Positions 1-9,262 of a stretch of 64,000 nucleotides of DNA are shown piece by piece. Both the position numbers and the translations under genes were made by a program. Location: the NCBI GenBank assembly GCA_977017575.1, contig CDRNVI010000177.1, positions 62,001 through 126,000 on the forward strand. Direction: 5' to 3'. A model generated the notes under the pieces. That model was not told the DNA's origin, did not search any database, and worked only from the letters and a program-made list of their open reading frames with translations. Source of the stretch: Paramoeba atlantica. Its lineage: Eukaryota > Discosea. Position 1 is the stretch's first letter. Each line of letters begins with the position of its first letter.

Positions 1-342
1 CGAAATAGAACAACTCACGAATCTTGTTCAAATGTATTTTTTTCTTTTTTTCTTTTTTTCTTTTTTTCTTTTTTTCTTTTCTTTTTTTTTCTTTTTTTTT
101 TTCCTTTTTCCTTTTTCCATTTTCTTTTTCTTTTTCTTTTTCGTTCTCTTTTTCTTTCCACCAATCCAAGATCAAAAACCTTTATTTTGTTGGGTGTTTT
201 GTGGTGATGTGTTTTTTTCTTTTCTTTGTTTTTCTTTGTTTTTCTTTGTTTTTCTTTGTTTTTTTCTTTGTTTTTCTTTGTTTTTTTTTGAATTGGAAAA
301 CTAATTTTTCTTTCTTTTCTTTTTTCTTTTTCTGTTAGATGA
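1..342 (+). CDS. LRR gene, last two exons (partial, 5' part outside window)
   Basis: Positions 1-33 encode the end of a leucine-rich repeat (EIEQLTNLVQ), followed by a 5' splice site GTATTTTT at 34 and a T-rich intron. An acceptor (TCTGTTAG) ends at 338. The next exon opens A-TGA, so with the phase-2 intron the frame stops at 340-342. The same two exons appear complete at 13929-14000 and 14272, which supports the structure. This is the 3' end of an LRR gene of the kind found whole at 12.2-14.3 kb. The first residues lie outside the window. The splice sites are read by eye and not proven. Confidence 0.5.
34..338 (+). repeat. Pyrimidine-rich intron with TTTTTCTTTG repeats
   Basis: The interval between the two LRR exons is nearly all T and C, with a tandem run of the decamer TTTTTCTTTG at about 215-290. 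The long open frames across it (Phe/Ser/Leu only) are artefacts. The homologous intron at 14001-14271 is shorter in this run, so the repeat number varies between copies. Confidence 0.6.
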
Positions 343-419
343 TAATATAATCAAAAAACAAGAAAAACAGAACAATTGAAGGGATTTTTGTGGTGATGTT
401 TTGGAGTTTTATGAACAAA

Positions 420-1440
420 TTAAATAGTTCTTTTGATTTGTTCAAACAACTCTTTTTTCTTCTTTGATATTTTTAAGCTATTTGACCCCTCAAGACTGAA
501 TGTCCCAGAAGATGATCCAATTCTCACTGAGAGAGAGAGAGAGAGAGAGAGGAGTCGGGGAGTTAGGGAGTCAAGGAGACTTGAGATCCCACCAAACAAA
601 GTTCTTTTTTTTATTCTTTTTTTTCTTCTTTTTTCTTTGTTTTTTTCTTTTTCTTTTCCTTTGTTTTTTCTTTTTCCTCTTTTCTTTCTTTTTCCTTTTC
701 TCTTTTTTTTCTTTGTTCCTTTTCTCTTGTTTAATCTCCATTTCCCTCTTTCTTTCTTTGGTACAACAAAGGCTGGAGATACCGCTGTTGGTGAAGTCTC
801 CTCTTCCACTGTGAATCCTAACTCCTCCTGTTCCTTCTTCTTGAGTACTTTCTCCGGCCTCCTTCTCGCATCATTATCCCCTTGATTATCCTTGGTTTTG
901 GTCTCTTCCCCTTTTGAAGTAGAGTTTCTCGAGCCAACTCCAAACCTCCTTTGTTCTCTTCTTCCTCTGAACTAATTGGGCCAATTCAACATTCAAATAG
1001 GTTGTTGGCTGCTTCCTGAACTGTCCAAAAGGTGGCTTGACAAAAGGTCTCAAATCCAGACCCTCAGCATCCCCCTGAGGATCTCAGTGACCCTCATCGG
1101 GAGTGAGCAATGTTGTCAATTCATGGAAATTTTAGGCCTTCTGGCCAGCTGAGCTGATTGGCATTACGAATTTCTCTGGTCTGCTCTTGGGTTCATATTT
1201 CTTTGTCACTTTCTTTGGAATCTCCTTGAACCTCATTCGATGACATCCACCTCACCTCTGAGATCCTTGGATTTCCTAAAGTTGGTGTTAGAGAATCATT
1301 TTCTTCTGTTCTGTTGATAGGATCAAAGATTTCTCCTAAATCAAATTTCACTTTCTCATCCTTTCCATTCTCATATGTGTCTCTCTTCTATTTCCTTCTC
1401 AAGTCCTGGCTGTGCTTACACGAATTTGACCATGGCGAGA
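420..1440 (-). pseudogene. Unidentified Lys/Glu-rich relic ORF, copy 1
   Basis: Read on the minus strand, this stretch matches the better preserved copy at 14406-15306. There, readable segments include a coiled-coil-like MEKENQDLRRKIEERD, a segment GLELAQETLLQKGKRPK and a purine-rich (Lys/Glu) middle. Several frame changes and stops interrupt it. In copy 2 one stop is TGA after KFP, followed by IDNVDQEEEK. I cannot assign a family; a retroelement gag or a decayed host coiled-coil gene are both possible. The (GA) run at 532-552 lies inside it. Confidence 0.25.
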
Positions 1441-1769
1441 CATGATGAGGCATGAGAGTGCTTTTTATGTGCGGAAAGTGCTCAGTCTTTCGATGCAAGG
1501 ATATCTTTTGAGAATATTGCGTTCCTTCTAATGATGTGTGCGCTTTTTGTCCATTTTGCCCCCTCATCCACTTCTTGTCTTGCCTCTTTGCTTTCTTCTC
1601 CTCTGGTTTAAAGATATGTCAGATCATGCAAGATGAATTTGTGGATGCAGGATCGGAAATTCAGATGGCCAAACTGAAGTGATTGATTATCTTTGCGACA
1701 ATACCAAATGTACCTCTCTGATCTATTACAGTGTTGGAGTGAGTGAGACCTGCCTCCAACACATTAGTG

Positions 1770-1850
1770 GTGCTTTCCAGAGCTTTTAGAGCTTTCCTGA
1801 GCTTCTCTGAGCTTCCCTGAGTTTCTTTGAGCCTTCCCAGAGCTTCTCTG
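1770..1850. repeat. GAGCTT(T/C)(C/T)CT short tandem repeats
   Basis: Several diverged 11-12 bp units of the type GAGCTTCTCT / GAGCTTTCCT stand in tandem. The duplicate at about 15735-15795 has fewer units, so the array has changed size since the segmental duplication. From 1440 to 1770 I see no gene, only sequence shared with 15360-15730. Confidence 0.55.
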
Positions 1851-2039
1851 GATGCCTTTTGTCATGGGTTTTGGCCTTCCTGATGAGCCAGGAGCTTCAC
1901 AGACAGCCTGTGCGCCAGTTTGGTGTTTTTGCCAGAATCACAAGTTTTTTAGTGCTCTTTTTATTTGCTTTCACGTTTTCATGCTGTTTTCTCTGGTTTC
2001 GTTTTGGCTTGGTCTTGTGTGTTGGTTGGGGTCATTCCT

Positions 2040-4660
2040 ATAAAGGTTTTGGTCCAGAGTTTAGTTTCTTTCCTTTTTCTCTCCTTTTTCCTTGTGTCTT
2101 CATTGTGAGTGTGGTTCCCCCCACAACAGTCCAAAGAGCTGTAAAGTCTTTTGTGGTGCAAATATATGTGTGGTTCGCTTCTGCTCAAATTCAGAGAAGA
2201 AGTGCTCTCATTGAAGCATGTACTTTGTGTGTGGTGATAGATCTAAAAGCTTGTGGAAATATTTCGAAAGTGCCCAAAGAGAATTTTTCTTCAGAAGAGG
2301 AAGTCACTCAAAAGAGAGTTGATGAGGTTGAGAGAGAGACAAAGGTTATGACTCAGCTTGTTACCAAGATTATGAACATGATTTTGTTTGTGGTCATGAC
2401 CATTATTATGACTGTGGGGTGACGGATATAAAGGTCATTAGAGTGATCGGAATTTTCATGGGGAATGGACTGAAATTATGACTTTGGTAATGTTTAATGA
2501 TTGTGGGAGAGACCAGGGTGTAAAGGAATGGAGATTGGGGTAGGAATAGCACCTGGGGTTCCAGATGTTTCAAAGTTTGGGTTGTGAGGGGATGTGTTTG
2601 GAAAGGACGAAGAGAGTGGCAATGATGAAAAGGGGGTGTTGAAAGTGATACAATGATGATGTTCGAGGAGTCTATTTTGATTTGTATGGACACTCTGATG
2701 TAGTTGATAACATGTTAGAATGAGCTTTGGCGAATCTGGGTGTTTGGGGATAAAACCAAAATCGTTTTGTTTATTCTCCCCAGAGGAAAAGAAATACATT
2801 TTTAATGGTAATCAGGATGTTTTCTTCTTTTCTTTTGATGTATCAAATCTCTTCTCACTCATTTGTTATTCCAGACCTAATGAGTTTGGTAACACCAACA
2901 ATCTATCAATGGGTGAAGAGAAATGGCGAATGACAAAGCACATTGGCTTGTATTTGGCTCGACCTTTTCTCTGGTCATATCACTACAAGCCCCTCTGGGG
3001 ATTCAAGATTCAGTCACGAGAAGGATAACAACGCTTTTTTATTGGAACTATGCAAGAGGGACCATGAGGAGGTTGACTTTTGTTCAGTATTTTACATTGA
3101 TGATTTTATCTATACAGCTATCGATGAGGAAGAGTTTATTGTGGGGATAGCAAAGTGTTGCATTTTTGAGAGATGATTGGATCTATTTCGTACATTGGGT
3201 TAACAACAGGATTGTGTTTCTCTTTTTTGAGGAGATGTCATTGTGGTTTGCTGTCAAGAAGTTAGAGGTCACTACAAAAGTTATTTTTTCTGATCTGGTT
3301 TCTGCTTTGATACATTCCTGTATTCCCTAGAGTCCTCACTGGAATATTCAATGCTTTTCAGAGGTTCTAACAATATTAAGAGGTTTATTTATTTTTACTG
3401 ATTCTCAAAATTTGTTTGGCAGATATGGTATATTGTATGGTGAAGTCATCGAATTTTCCTGAGAAACTCTGTCATCGCAGAGATATGTGGAATTGTATGC
3501 TCTTAAGAAAACAATTGGTTTTGGCTGGAATTTGTTTGGATCTGTTTTTCGCTCTGCAAGCAAACTCCCCCTGTTTGGAGTAAGTGATGGTATTTGTTTT
3601 GGTATGGCTGATTTTTCTTGCAGAGCTGGCTCTTGAGAAGTTTGGGGACACAGTGCTTTCTAAAAGCACAACAGAAGGATTCTGACCCAATTCAGCGCAT
3701 ATGGAAGATATATTTTTCGAGGATACACAAAAGTTTTACAGGTCACCAAAACCATGTTCACAACATAACTTGAAGTATTTTTCCACATTCTGACAATGGC
3801 CAAGGGCTGTTGATCATCTCTGGCATCCCTGACCCCTTCAGATCAATGAACTTTGGCAGGCAAAGTGGATTTCAACTTTCCAGTTCTGACCACAAGAGCC
3901 TCATCAGGATATTTGGATAGATGTTTATGACTGATGTTGATATCTATGTGGCAGAATGTGAGGGTTAGTACTCTCCTTAAGATTTAATATAATGATATTT
4001 TTTTCAACAGTTTTGGTGTCATTTATAATGTACCATGCGATAGCAGAAAAAATATTTGGGTAAGGATTGGATTCTCTTGTGGACTGATTGACCCTTAAAT
4101 GAAGAGTTGGGATCTTTTATTGGCATACTTGGCATGATTTAAGTCAACTGGATCTCAGTTTATGAATGATTGGAATTATCCAAATGAAGTTTTACAAGCT
4201 CTTGAACTTGGAAGGAATGAAACTCAATGAATTATTCATAAGTGGTGTTGAATTCCCTGAGGAAACCATCTCCAGCTCCGAAAGAGATCAAAGATGGTGT
4301 GTGGCTCCCCGCCTTTGAGCATCTGCCTTTCCTTTGTGTGGCTTTTGTTCCTTCTTGCTTCCCTCTTTGTCCTTTCCTTCCCCTTTTTGTCTTGCTTTGG
4401 ATCTCTCTTTGTTCTCTCCTCCATCTCTTGTGCTGGTTTGGATTTCTTCCTTCCTTGTCTCTTTGTTTCTATTTTCTTCCCATTCTTTTTGTCTGTTTTG
4501 GATTTTTGGTTTTTGTTTTTGGATTTGAGTATGGTTTTTTGTTGTTTGGCTGTGTTGTTTTGTTGACTGTCTCTTTTGGAATAAACACTCAGGGGTGTTA
4601 CTTGAGTACTTTCAAGCACATAAAAAAACAAAAAGAGAGGAGGTGGAGATGTGACAGAGG
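2040..4660 (+). pseudogene. Decayed Ty3/gypsy-like pol relic, copy 1
   Basis: The plus strand holds fragments of a retroelement polyprotein in shifting frames. The clearest is the reverse transcriptase core at about 3066-3176, VDFCSVFYIDD (YIDD at 3093-3104), followed by EEFIVGIAKCCIFER. This matches the gypsy pattern of a YxDD box, then a helix, then 'KCxF'. Compared with copy 2 (17132 onward), copy 1 has lost about 45-50 bp just after the box. Downstream, 3450-4200 holds possible RNase H and integrase-region remnants that I can only suggest. Stops and frameshifts make it non-functional. It is assigned by the RT motif only; the element ends are not recognised. Confidence 0.45.
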
Positions 4661-4779
4661 CCAAGAAGTTTTATTTCGAAAGACAGTAGAAAAGTTGAAC
4701 AATCAGAAAAAACCAACAAATAAAAGATATTTGCAATGTCAGCTCCTCGAAACCAAACATTCTCTCTTTTAATTTTCTT

Positions 4780-5490
4780 TTATTTCTCTTTTATTTCTAT
4801 TTTTTTGTCTTTTTTTTTTGTCTTTTTTGTCTTTTTATTTGTCTTTTTTTCTTTGTCTTTTTTTCTTTGTCTTTTTTCTCTTTTTTTCCCCAAATTAGAA
4901 AGAGAAAAAGAAAAGAGTGAAATAAAAAGAGAAGTAAAAGAGAAAAAAGAAAAAAAGAGAAAAAAAGAGAAATAAAAAATAAAAGAAAGAGAGAAAAAAT
5001 AGAAAAAAAGGGGGAAAAAAAGCAAAAAAAAAGTGAAAAAGAAAAAAAAGAGAAATAAAAGAGAAATAAAAGAGAAAAGAGAAAAGAGAAAAAAAAGAGA
5101 AAAAAAAGGGGGAAAAAAAAAGAGAAAAGAGAAAAAGGGAAAAAAAGAAAAAAAGAGGGAAAAATAAAAGAGAAAAATAAAAGAGAAAAATAAAAAGAAA
5201 TAAAGAGAAAAAGAGAAAAAAGAGAAAAAAAGAAAAAAAAGAGAAAAAAAAAAGAAAAAAAAGAGAGAAAAAGAGAGAAAAGAAAGAAAAAAAAAGAAAA
5301 AAAAGAAATGAAAAGAGAATTGAAAAAAAGAGAAAAAAAAAAGAAAAAAAAAAGAAAAAAAGAGAAAAAAAAAGAGAAATAAAAAGAGAAATGAAAAAAA
5401 AGAGAAAAAAAGAAGAAAAAAGAGAAAAAAAGAGAAAAAAAAAGAAAAAAAAAAGAAAAAAAAAAGAAAAAAGAAAAGAAACCAAACATT
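4780..5490. repeat. Pyrimidine block followed by long purine (A/G) block
   Basis: About 110 bp of T-rich sequence (4767-4890) is followed by about 580 bp that is almost pure A and G, with AAAAAGAG-type units. The two blocks could pair with each other. The open frames over this stretch (Phe/Ser or Lys/Glu only) are not genes. The same arrangement recurs at 19030-19980. Confidence 0.75.
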
Positions 5491-6040
5491 TATGTGTGTA
5501 TTGATTGTCTCCCCACCACATCTCTTTGTTTCTCTTTGTTTCTCTTTTTTTTTTCTCTTTATTTCTCTTTTATTTCTTTATTTCTCTTTCTTTTCTTTTT
5601 CTCTTTTTCTCTTCTTTTTTTCTCTTTTTATTTCTCTTTTCTCTTTTCTCTTTCTCTTTCTCATTCTTTCCTTTTTTTTTCTTTCTTTTGTTCTCTTTTG
5701 GTTTTTTTTTTCAGTTTTTCTTCCCATCCAAGAACCATAGATCTCCCTCTTTATTTTTTTTCTCCTTTCTCCTTTCTCCTTTTTCTTTTTTGTTTCTCTT
5801 TCTTTTCTCTTTTTTTCTTTCTTTTCATATCATTTCCCCCTCTCTTCACTTTTTTCTATTTTCCCCCCTTTTTCTTCCTTTGTTTTTCCTCTCATTCTTT
5901 CTTTTCTTTCTTTTCTTTTTCTGAATGTTTCAGGTTTTTGGATCCAACAGTCAGCCTTTTTTCCTCCTCTAACTCTTTCTTCTCATCTTTGGATGGATTT
6001 TCTCTGATGAGAATTTTGTTTTGATGAAAGGGTTCTTTTC
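5490..6040. repeat. Pyrimidine-rich low-complexity tract
   Basis: T/C-rich simple sequence with short unique islands such as CATCCAAGAACCATAGATC near 5725, conserved in the duplicate at 20238. I see no gene. The tract ends near a half-copy of the CATACTCTCT hairpin family at 6039-6052. Confidence 0.6.
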
Positions 6041-6213
6041 ATACTCTCTAGGATATCTTGAATTGCCAAAATAGAACACCTATAAAGTCGATACAACCAT
6101 CACCATCTATACATGTGATGAGATACTCTCTGAAAGGACAAAGAATGTGGAGGAGAGAAAAGCTTTTATTCTTTTTTTTTTGTCTCTCAAAAAGAGGAAA
6201 GAGAATAGCTATT

Positions 6214-6376
6214 TAGCCAATGTTTGAAAAAAGGCAGTTTATCGTCGAGGGTGTTTTTGATGTCAAGACCCAGGATTTTTGAGGTCGAGGGCCGCTTGCG
6301 GCACGAGACCACAGAATCCTGGTCGAGACTGATCAGAAACACTCAAGACATGATAAGCCTTTTCAAACATTGGCTA
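6214..6376. repeat. 163-bp imperfect foldback at 5' end of recombinase element
   Basis: TAGCCAATGTTTGAAAA at 6214 is matched by its inverse ending at 6376, with two extra A in the left arm. Pairing continues inward with small bulges (GGGTGTTTTTGAT against ATCAGAAACACTC; CCAGGATT against AATCCTGG). The tip is GCCGCTTGCGGC, a perfect 5-bp stem with a TT loop. The centre is GC- and CpG-rich, unlike the surroundings. It lies just inside the element's 5' boundary and about 150 bp before the recombinase ATG. It could be a recombination site, a regulatory hairpin, or a separate foldback element. Confidence 0.75.
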
Positions 6377-6522
6377 CAACGTTTTATTGAATTTTGAGGC
6401 TGGGAAAAATGAGAGCAATAAATATGGTGTATTTCGATTGGTTTGAGTTTGTTTTGGGACGATTGTGTGACAACAATTGAAAGAAAAAGCCCTGTGGGCA
6501 TTTTTTCATTTTCTTGCGAGAG

Positions 6523-8073
6523 ATGAACCCTGCACGAAGAGTGGAAAACCCACTGATTGTGTCCCTCCGAGCGAAGGAATGGAACCACTTTGAATTTGAC
6601 TCCACACACCATTCTGTTCGGATGGTGTTGAATGGCCCGCATGTGACTCGAAAGGCGTTCCTGACTGCTGCAAGTCGTTTCGAGGATTTCTTGACACGTT
6701 TTTATAAAAAAAACGAGGAAGAACACCGAGATTATGTGATAAATGAGGCATTGTTGGTCGAGTTTTACCAAAAATATTTGTTTGTCCTTTCTCATCGAAA
6801 TGGCGACTGTGTTTACGGATTGTCCTCATTCTTTCCAGTGATTTCGCTCGTGAAACGCTATGTTTTGTGTAAATATGCAATTGATTTCGGTGAGACTCGG
6901 CAGTTAAATTGAATCCTAAAGGGAGAAACAGCTGGTTATCAGCCAAATAAGAAGAATGTTTTTACCTTGGAGGAGATAAAACAATATTTGTCTCGAGGGA
7001 TAATGAATGGGGGAGATCTACAAGACTCTCTGTTGGCTCTTTTTGCTTTCTTTGGATTAGCCAGAAGTGTTGAAGTTATTAACATTTCTCGTGATGAAGT
7101 GAAGTTAAAGAAAAATGGGAGTGTATGCTTCACCATGGAACGGTGCGCAAAATCGAAATCTTTGAGGAAAACCAAAGTGGTCATCCCTGTGCTTGATGGG
7201 TTTATTCCTTCTGAAGCGTTGGAGGATCACCTGGAGAACCTCCCCCCTGGTACTTGCCTTTGGTGGAAGTGGAACAAGAACCGAGAGAACTTTGCAGCTC
7301 AGCACTTAGGAAAAAACTATCTTGCGAAATTGGCAAAGAAAATAGCATGTTTTCTCGAGAAGCCTGAAGAAAATTATGCATCGCACAGTTTTCGTCGGTC
7401 GGGAGCCACTGCCATGGTGGAAGGAGGAGGCACCACAGACCAATTGATGGTGTCTGGTGGGTGGACAAGCGAGCGGGTTGCTCATGGATATTATGAATTT
7501 TTTTTTTTTCTTTTTGAGGCAGACTTTATTCAATTAGTAGTTCTTAATCTAAGCCATTTGAATTACATTAAATTATGTTTGTTTTTTTTTAACCTCTAAC
7601 GAAAGGTGAAGTTTTAAACTTCAGCTTAGTTCAGTCGGTCTTTATGCTGAACTTTAGAACTTCTGCAAGTTCAGGCTGGAGGATGCACATCAAAAGGGAG
7701 AATAATCCAAAGCTCCTTCTAAGGGAATTTATCCTCAACTTTTTAGCAGACAGGGCTGAGATGTAACCTGTTCCAATTTTCACACTTCTTCAAGAGCTCC
7801 TCACTCCAATCAAATCACTCTACAGCACCAGAAAAATTTTCTATAATATCGAAAAACTGGGATTTGAACTCGCCCCCCCGGGGTTGGACATAGTTGAATT
7901 TACAACTAAACTACAGGCGCCAACCTCATGGATATTATGAAGATTCTGAACGAGCCGCAGGTGAACGTGCCAACCGGATCGTTGAATCCGAGCAAGCTGA
8001 AACCGCACAACCACCAACAGAAACCCCTCCTGTAACAGTAACTGTGACATTCCAGCCAAATGGTGGGCAATGA
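6523..8073 (+). pseudogene. Tyrosine recombinase (integrase), broken by a SINE
   Basis: Site-specific DNA recombinase of the eukaryotic mobile tyrosine-recombinase type (Crypton-like). From the ATG at 6523 the frame runs 325 codons to 7497, is cut by the SINE, and resumes at 7942 to a TGA at 8071, giving 368 residues after removal. An N-terminal SAM-like domain occupies about residues 20-125. FTLEEIKQYL at 147-156 opens the catalytic domain. Catalytic residues: R181 in GLARSVE, H288 and R291 in HSFRR, W314 in GGW (the usual second H/W), Y323 or Y324 in HGYYE. A low-complexity tail of about 40 residues follows. One in-frame TGA (6910-6912, codon 130) falls where Arg is plausible. TGA plus SINE make this copy inactive, but there are no frameshifts, so it is young. 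Confidence 0.8.
7498..7924 (-). mobile_element. tRNA-derived SINE inserted in the recombinase gene
   Basis: A ~427-bp insert is flanked by a 17-bp direct repeat, CTCATGGATATTATGAA (7481-7497 and 7925-7941). Read on the minus strand it begins with a tRNA-like head: A box TAGTTTAGTTG (inverse of 7903-7913) and B box GTTCAAATCC (inverse of 7860-7869), the internal RNA polymerase III promoter. It ends at 7498 in an A-rich tail. Long target duplications and an A tail point to LINE-assisted retroposition. The body (about 7600-7850) is not recognised and would be new SINE sequence. It carries no coding capacity. Confidence 0.82.
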
Positions 8074-8301
8074 GTTCAAGCCACCTTGGGTGAAAATTGA
8101 AAGTAATTTTGTGATGATTTTTGAATTTTTTTTTCATATAAATGATTTTTGGATTCAATTATGTTCTTTTTTATTGATTTTTTCAATTATCTTGTTGGAA
8201 TGAATTTTTTTTCAATTATCTTTGTTTATCTGAAGGGAACAACACTCCTTAAATGGTGCTTTTCTCTCATTGTTCTCATTTTTCCAGTCTCAAAATTCAA
8301 T

Positions 8302-8353
8302 AAAAGAAAGAAAGAAAGGGAAAGAGGGAAGAGAAAGAAAGGGAAAAAAAAAG

Positions 8354-8385
<32 letters not shown>

Positions 8386-8560
8386 AAAAAAAAGAAAGAA
8401 AAAGAAAAAGAGAAGGAAAAAGAGAAAGAGAAAGAGAAAGAAAAAGAGAAAGAAAAGAGAGAAGAGAAGAGAGAAAGAAAAGAGAGAAGAGAAGAGAAAG
8501 AAAAGAGAGAAAAAAGAAAGAAAAGAGAGAAGAGAAGAAGAGAAAACTTTTTCTGAGGAC
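8302..8560. repeat. Purine-rich tract (GAAA/GAGA)
   Basis: Almost pure A/G, with an island CTTTTTCTGAGgACA near 8548 shared with 20742 in the other duplicate. This is the continuation of the segmental duplication after the recombinase element. There is no gene. Confidence 0.6.
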
Positions 8561-8689
8561 AACCAGCAAAAGAGAAGACCAAAAATACATTAATGGGGAA
8601 CGCACACAACCACCTCTTTCTCATCTGTCCCCTCTTCCTTCCTCCCTCCCTCCCCCCTTCTCCCAACCACTTCCTGAATGCATGGGCCA

Positions 8690-8955
8690 TTTCTCTTCTC
8701 TTCTCTCTCTCTTCTCTCTCTCTTCTCTCTCTCTTCTCTCTCTTCTCTCTCTTCTTTCTTCTCTCTCTTCTCTCTCTTTTCTTCTCTCTTCTCTCCTCTC
8801 TTTCTCTCTCTTCTCTCTCTCTTCTCTCTCTCTTCCTCTCTTCTCTCTCTTCTTTCTTCTCTCTCTTCTCTCTCTTTTCTTCTCTCTCTTCTCTCCTCTC
8901 TTTCTCTCTCTTCTCTCTTCTCTCTCTTCTCTCTCTCTCCTCTTTCTCATTCCTC
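8690..8955. repeat. (CT)-rich minisatellite upstream of PB1 gene copy 1
   Basis: Long-period array of CTCTCTCTTCTCTC units with two internal near-identical ~110-bp blocks (about 8733-8830 and 8838-8930). Duplicate 2 has a shorter related array at 20890-21095. It lies 300 bp or more before the start codon. No coding sense. Confidence 0.65.
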
Positions 8956-8979
8956 TTCTCTCCAAACGCAAAACAAAAA

Positions 8980-9262
8980 AAAAATTGGGTTTCACTGAAA
9001 AAAAAAACCCACCCAGAATCGAACCCGGTGGGTTCTCTTTTTTTTTTGTTGTTCTTTTTTCGGTGTGTGTTGGTTGTTCTTTCGGTGATTTCTTTTTTGT
9101 TTGTTTGTGTGATTGGTGTTCCTTCTCGCCACATCCCCCTCTCATTCCCTCATGAACGACAACAAACACAATCAACCGCCCCACCCCTCAGGCAGGTTTT
9201 GTTTTTAATTCAAAACATTTCTTTTTCTGGATAACTTGAAACAGAAAAACAACAACAACACA
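8980..9262 (+). promoter_or_regulatory. Conserved upstream region of PB1-family genes
   Basis: The interval shared by all three gene copies contains TTCGGTGATTTCTTTTTTG, then GGTGTTCCTTCTCGCCACA, GAACGACAACAAACACAATC, and finally TTTTTCTGGATAACTTGAAA directly before the ATG. Conservation of this stretch in all copies (21170-21357 and 35040-35241) while neighbouring simple sequence diverges suggests promoter and 5' leader. A tRNA-like T-arm piece, GGGTTCGATTCTGGGTGGG on the minus strand at about 9010, is present only in copy 1. Confidence 0.5.

Larger units (their letters stand above)
6206..8301 (+). mobile_element. Tyrosine-recombinase element, bounded by comparison with empty site
   Basis: The duplication copies align up to AAAGAGGAAAGAGAA (6191-6205 against about 20526-20540) and again from AAAAGAAAGAAAGAAAGGG (8302 onward). 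Only copy 1 has the ~2.1 kb between them, so the copy 2 site at about 20540 looks empty. The insert starts with a 163-bp foldback, then a tyrosine recombinase gene on the same strand, and ends with A+T-rich 3' sequence. No long terminal repeats are visible; a short shared AATA near both junctions is possible. Tyrosine-recombinase transposons such as Cryptons lack terminal inverted repeats and integrate at very short matches, which fits. The junctions are good to about 5 bp because both flanks are purine-rich. Confidence 0.65.

Noticed and set aside
4797..5521. Long open frames of Phe/Ser/Leu or Lys/Glu
   Set aside because: They follow the base composition of purine/pyrimidine tracts, overlap on both strands and several frames, and change with microsatellite length between duplicates.
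9000..9030. tRNA gene on the minus strand before PB1 copy 1
   Set aside because: Only a T-arm-like GGGTTCGATTCTGGG with its 3' stem is present; no D or anticodon arm, and the other gene copies have different sequence there.
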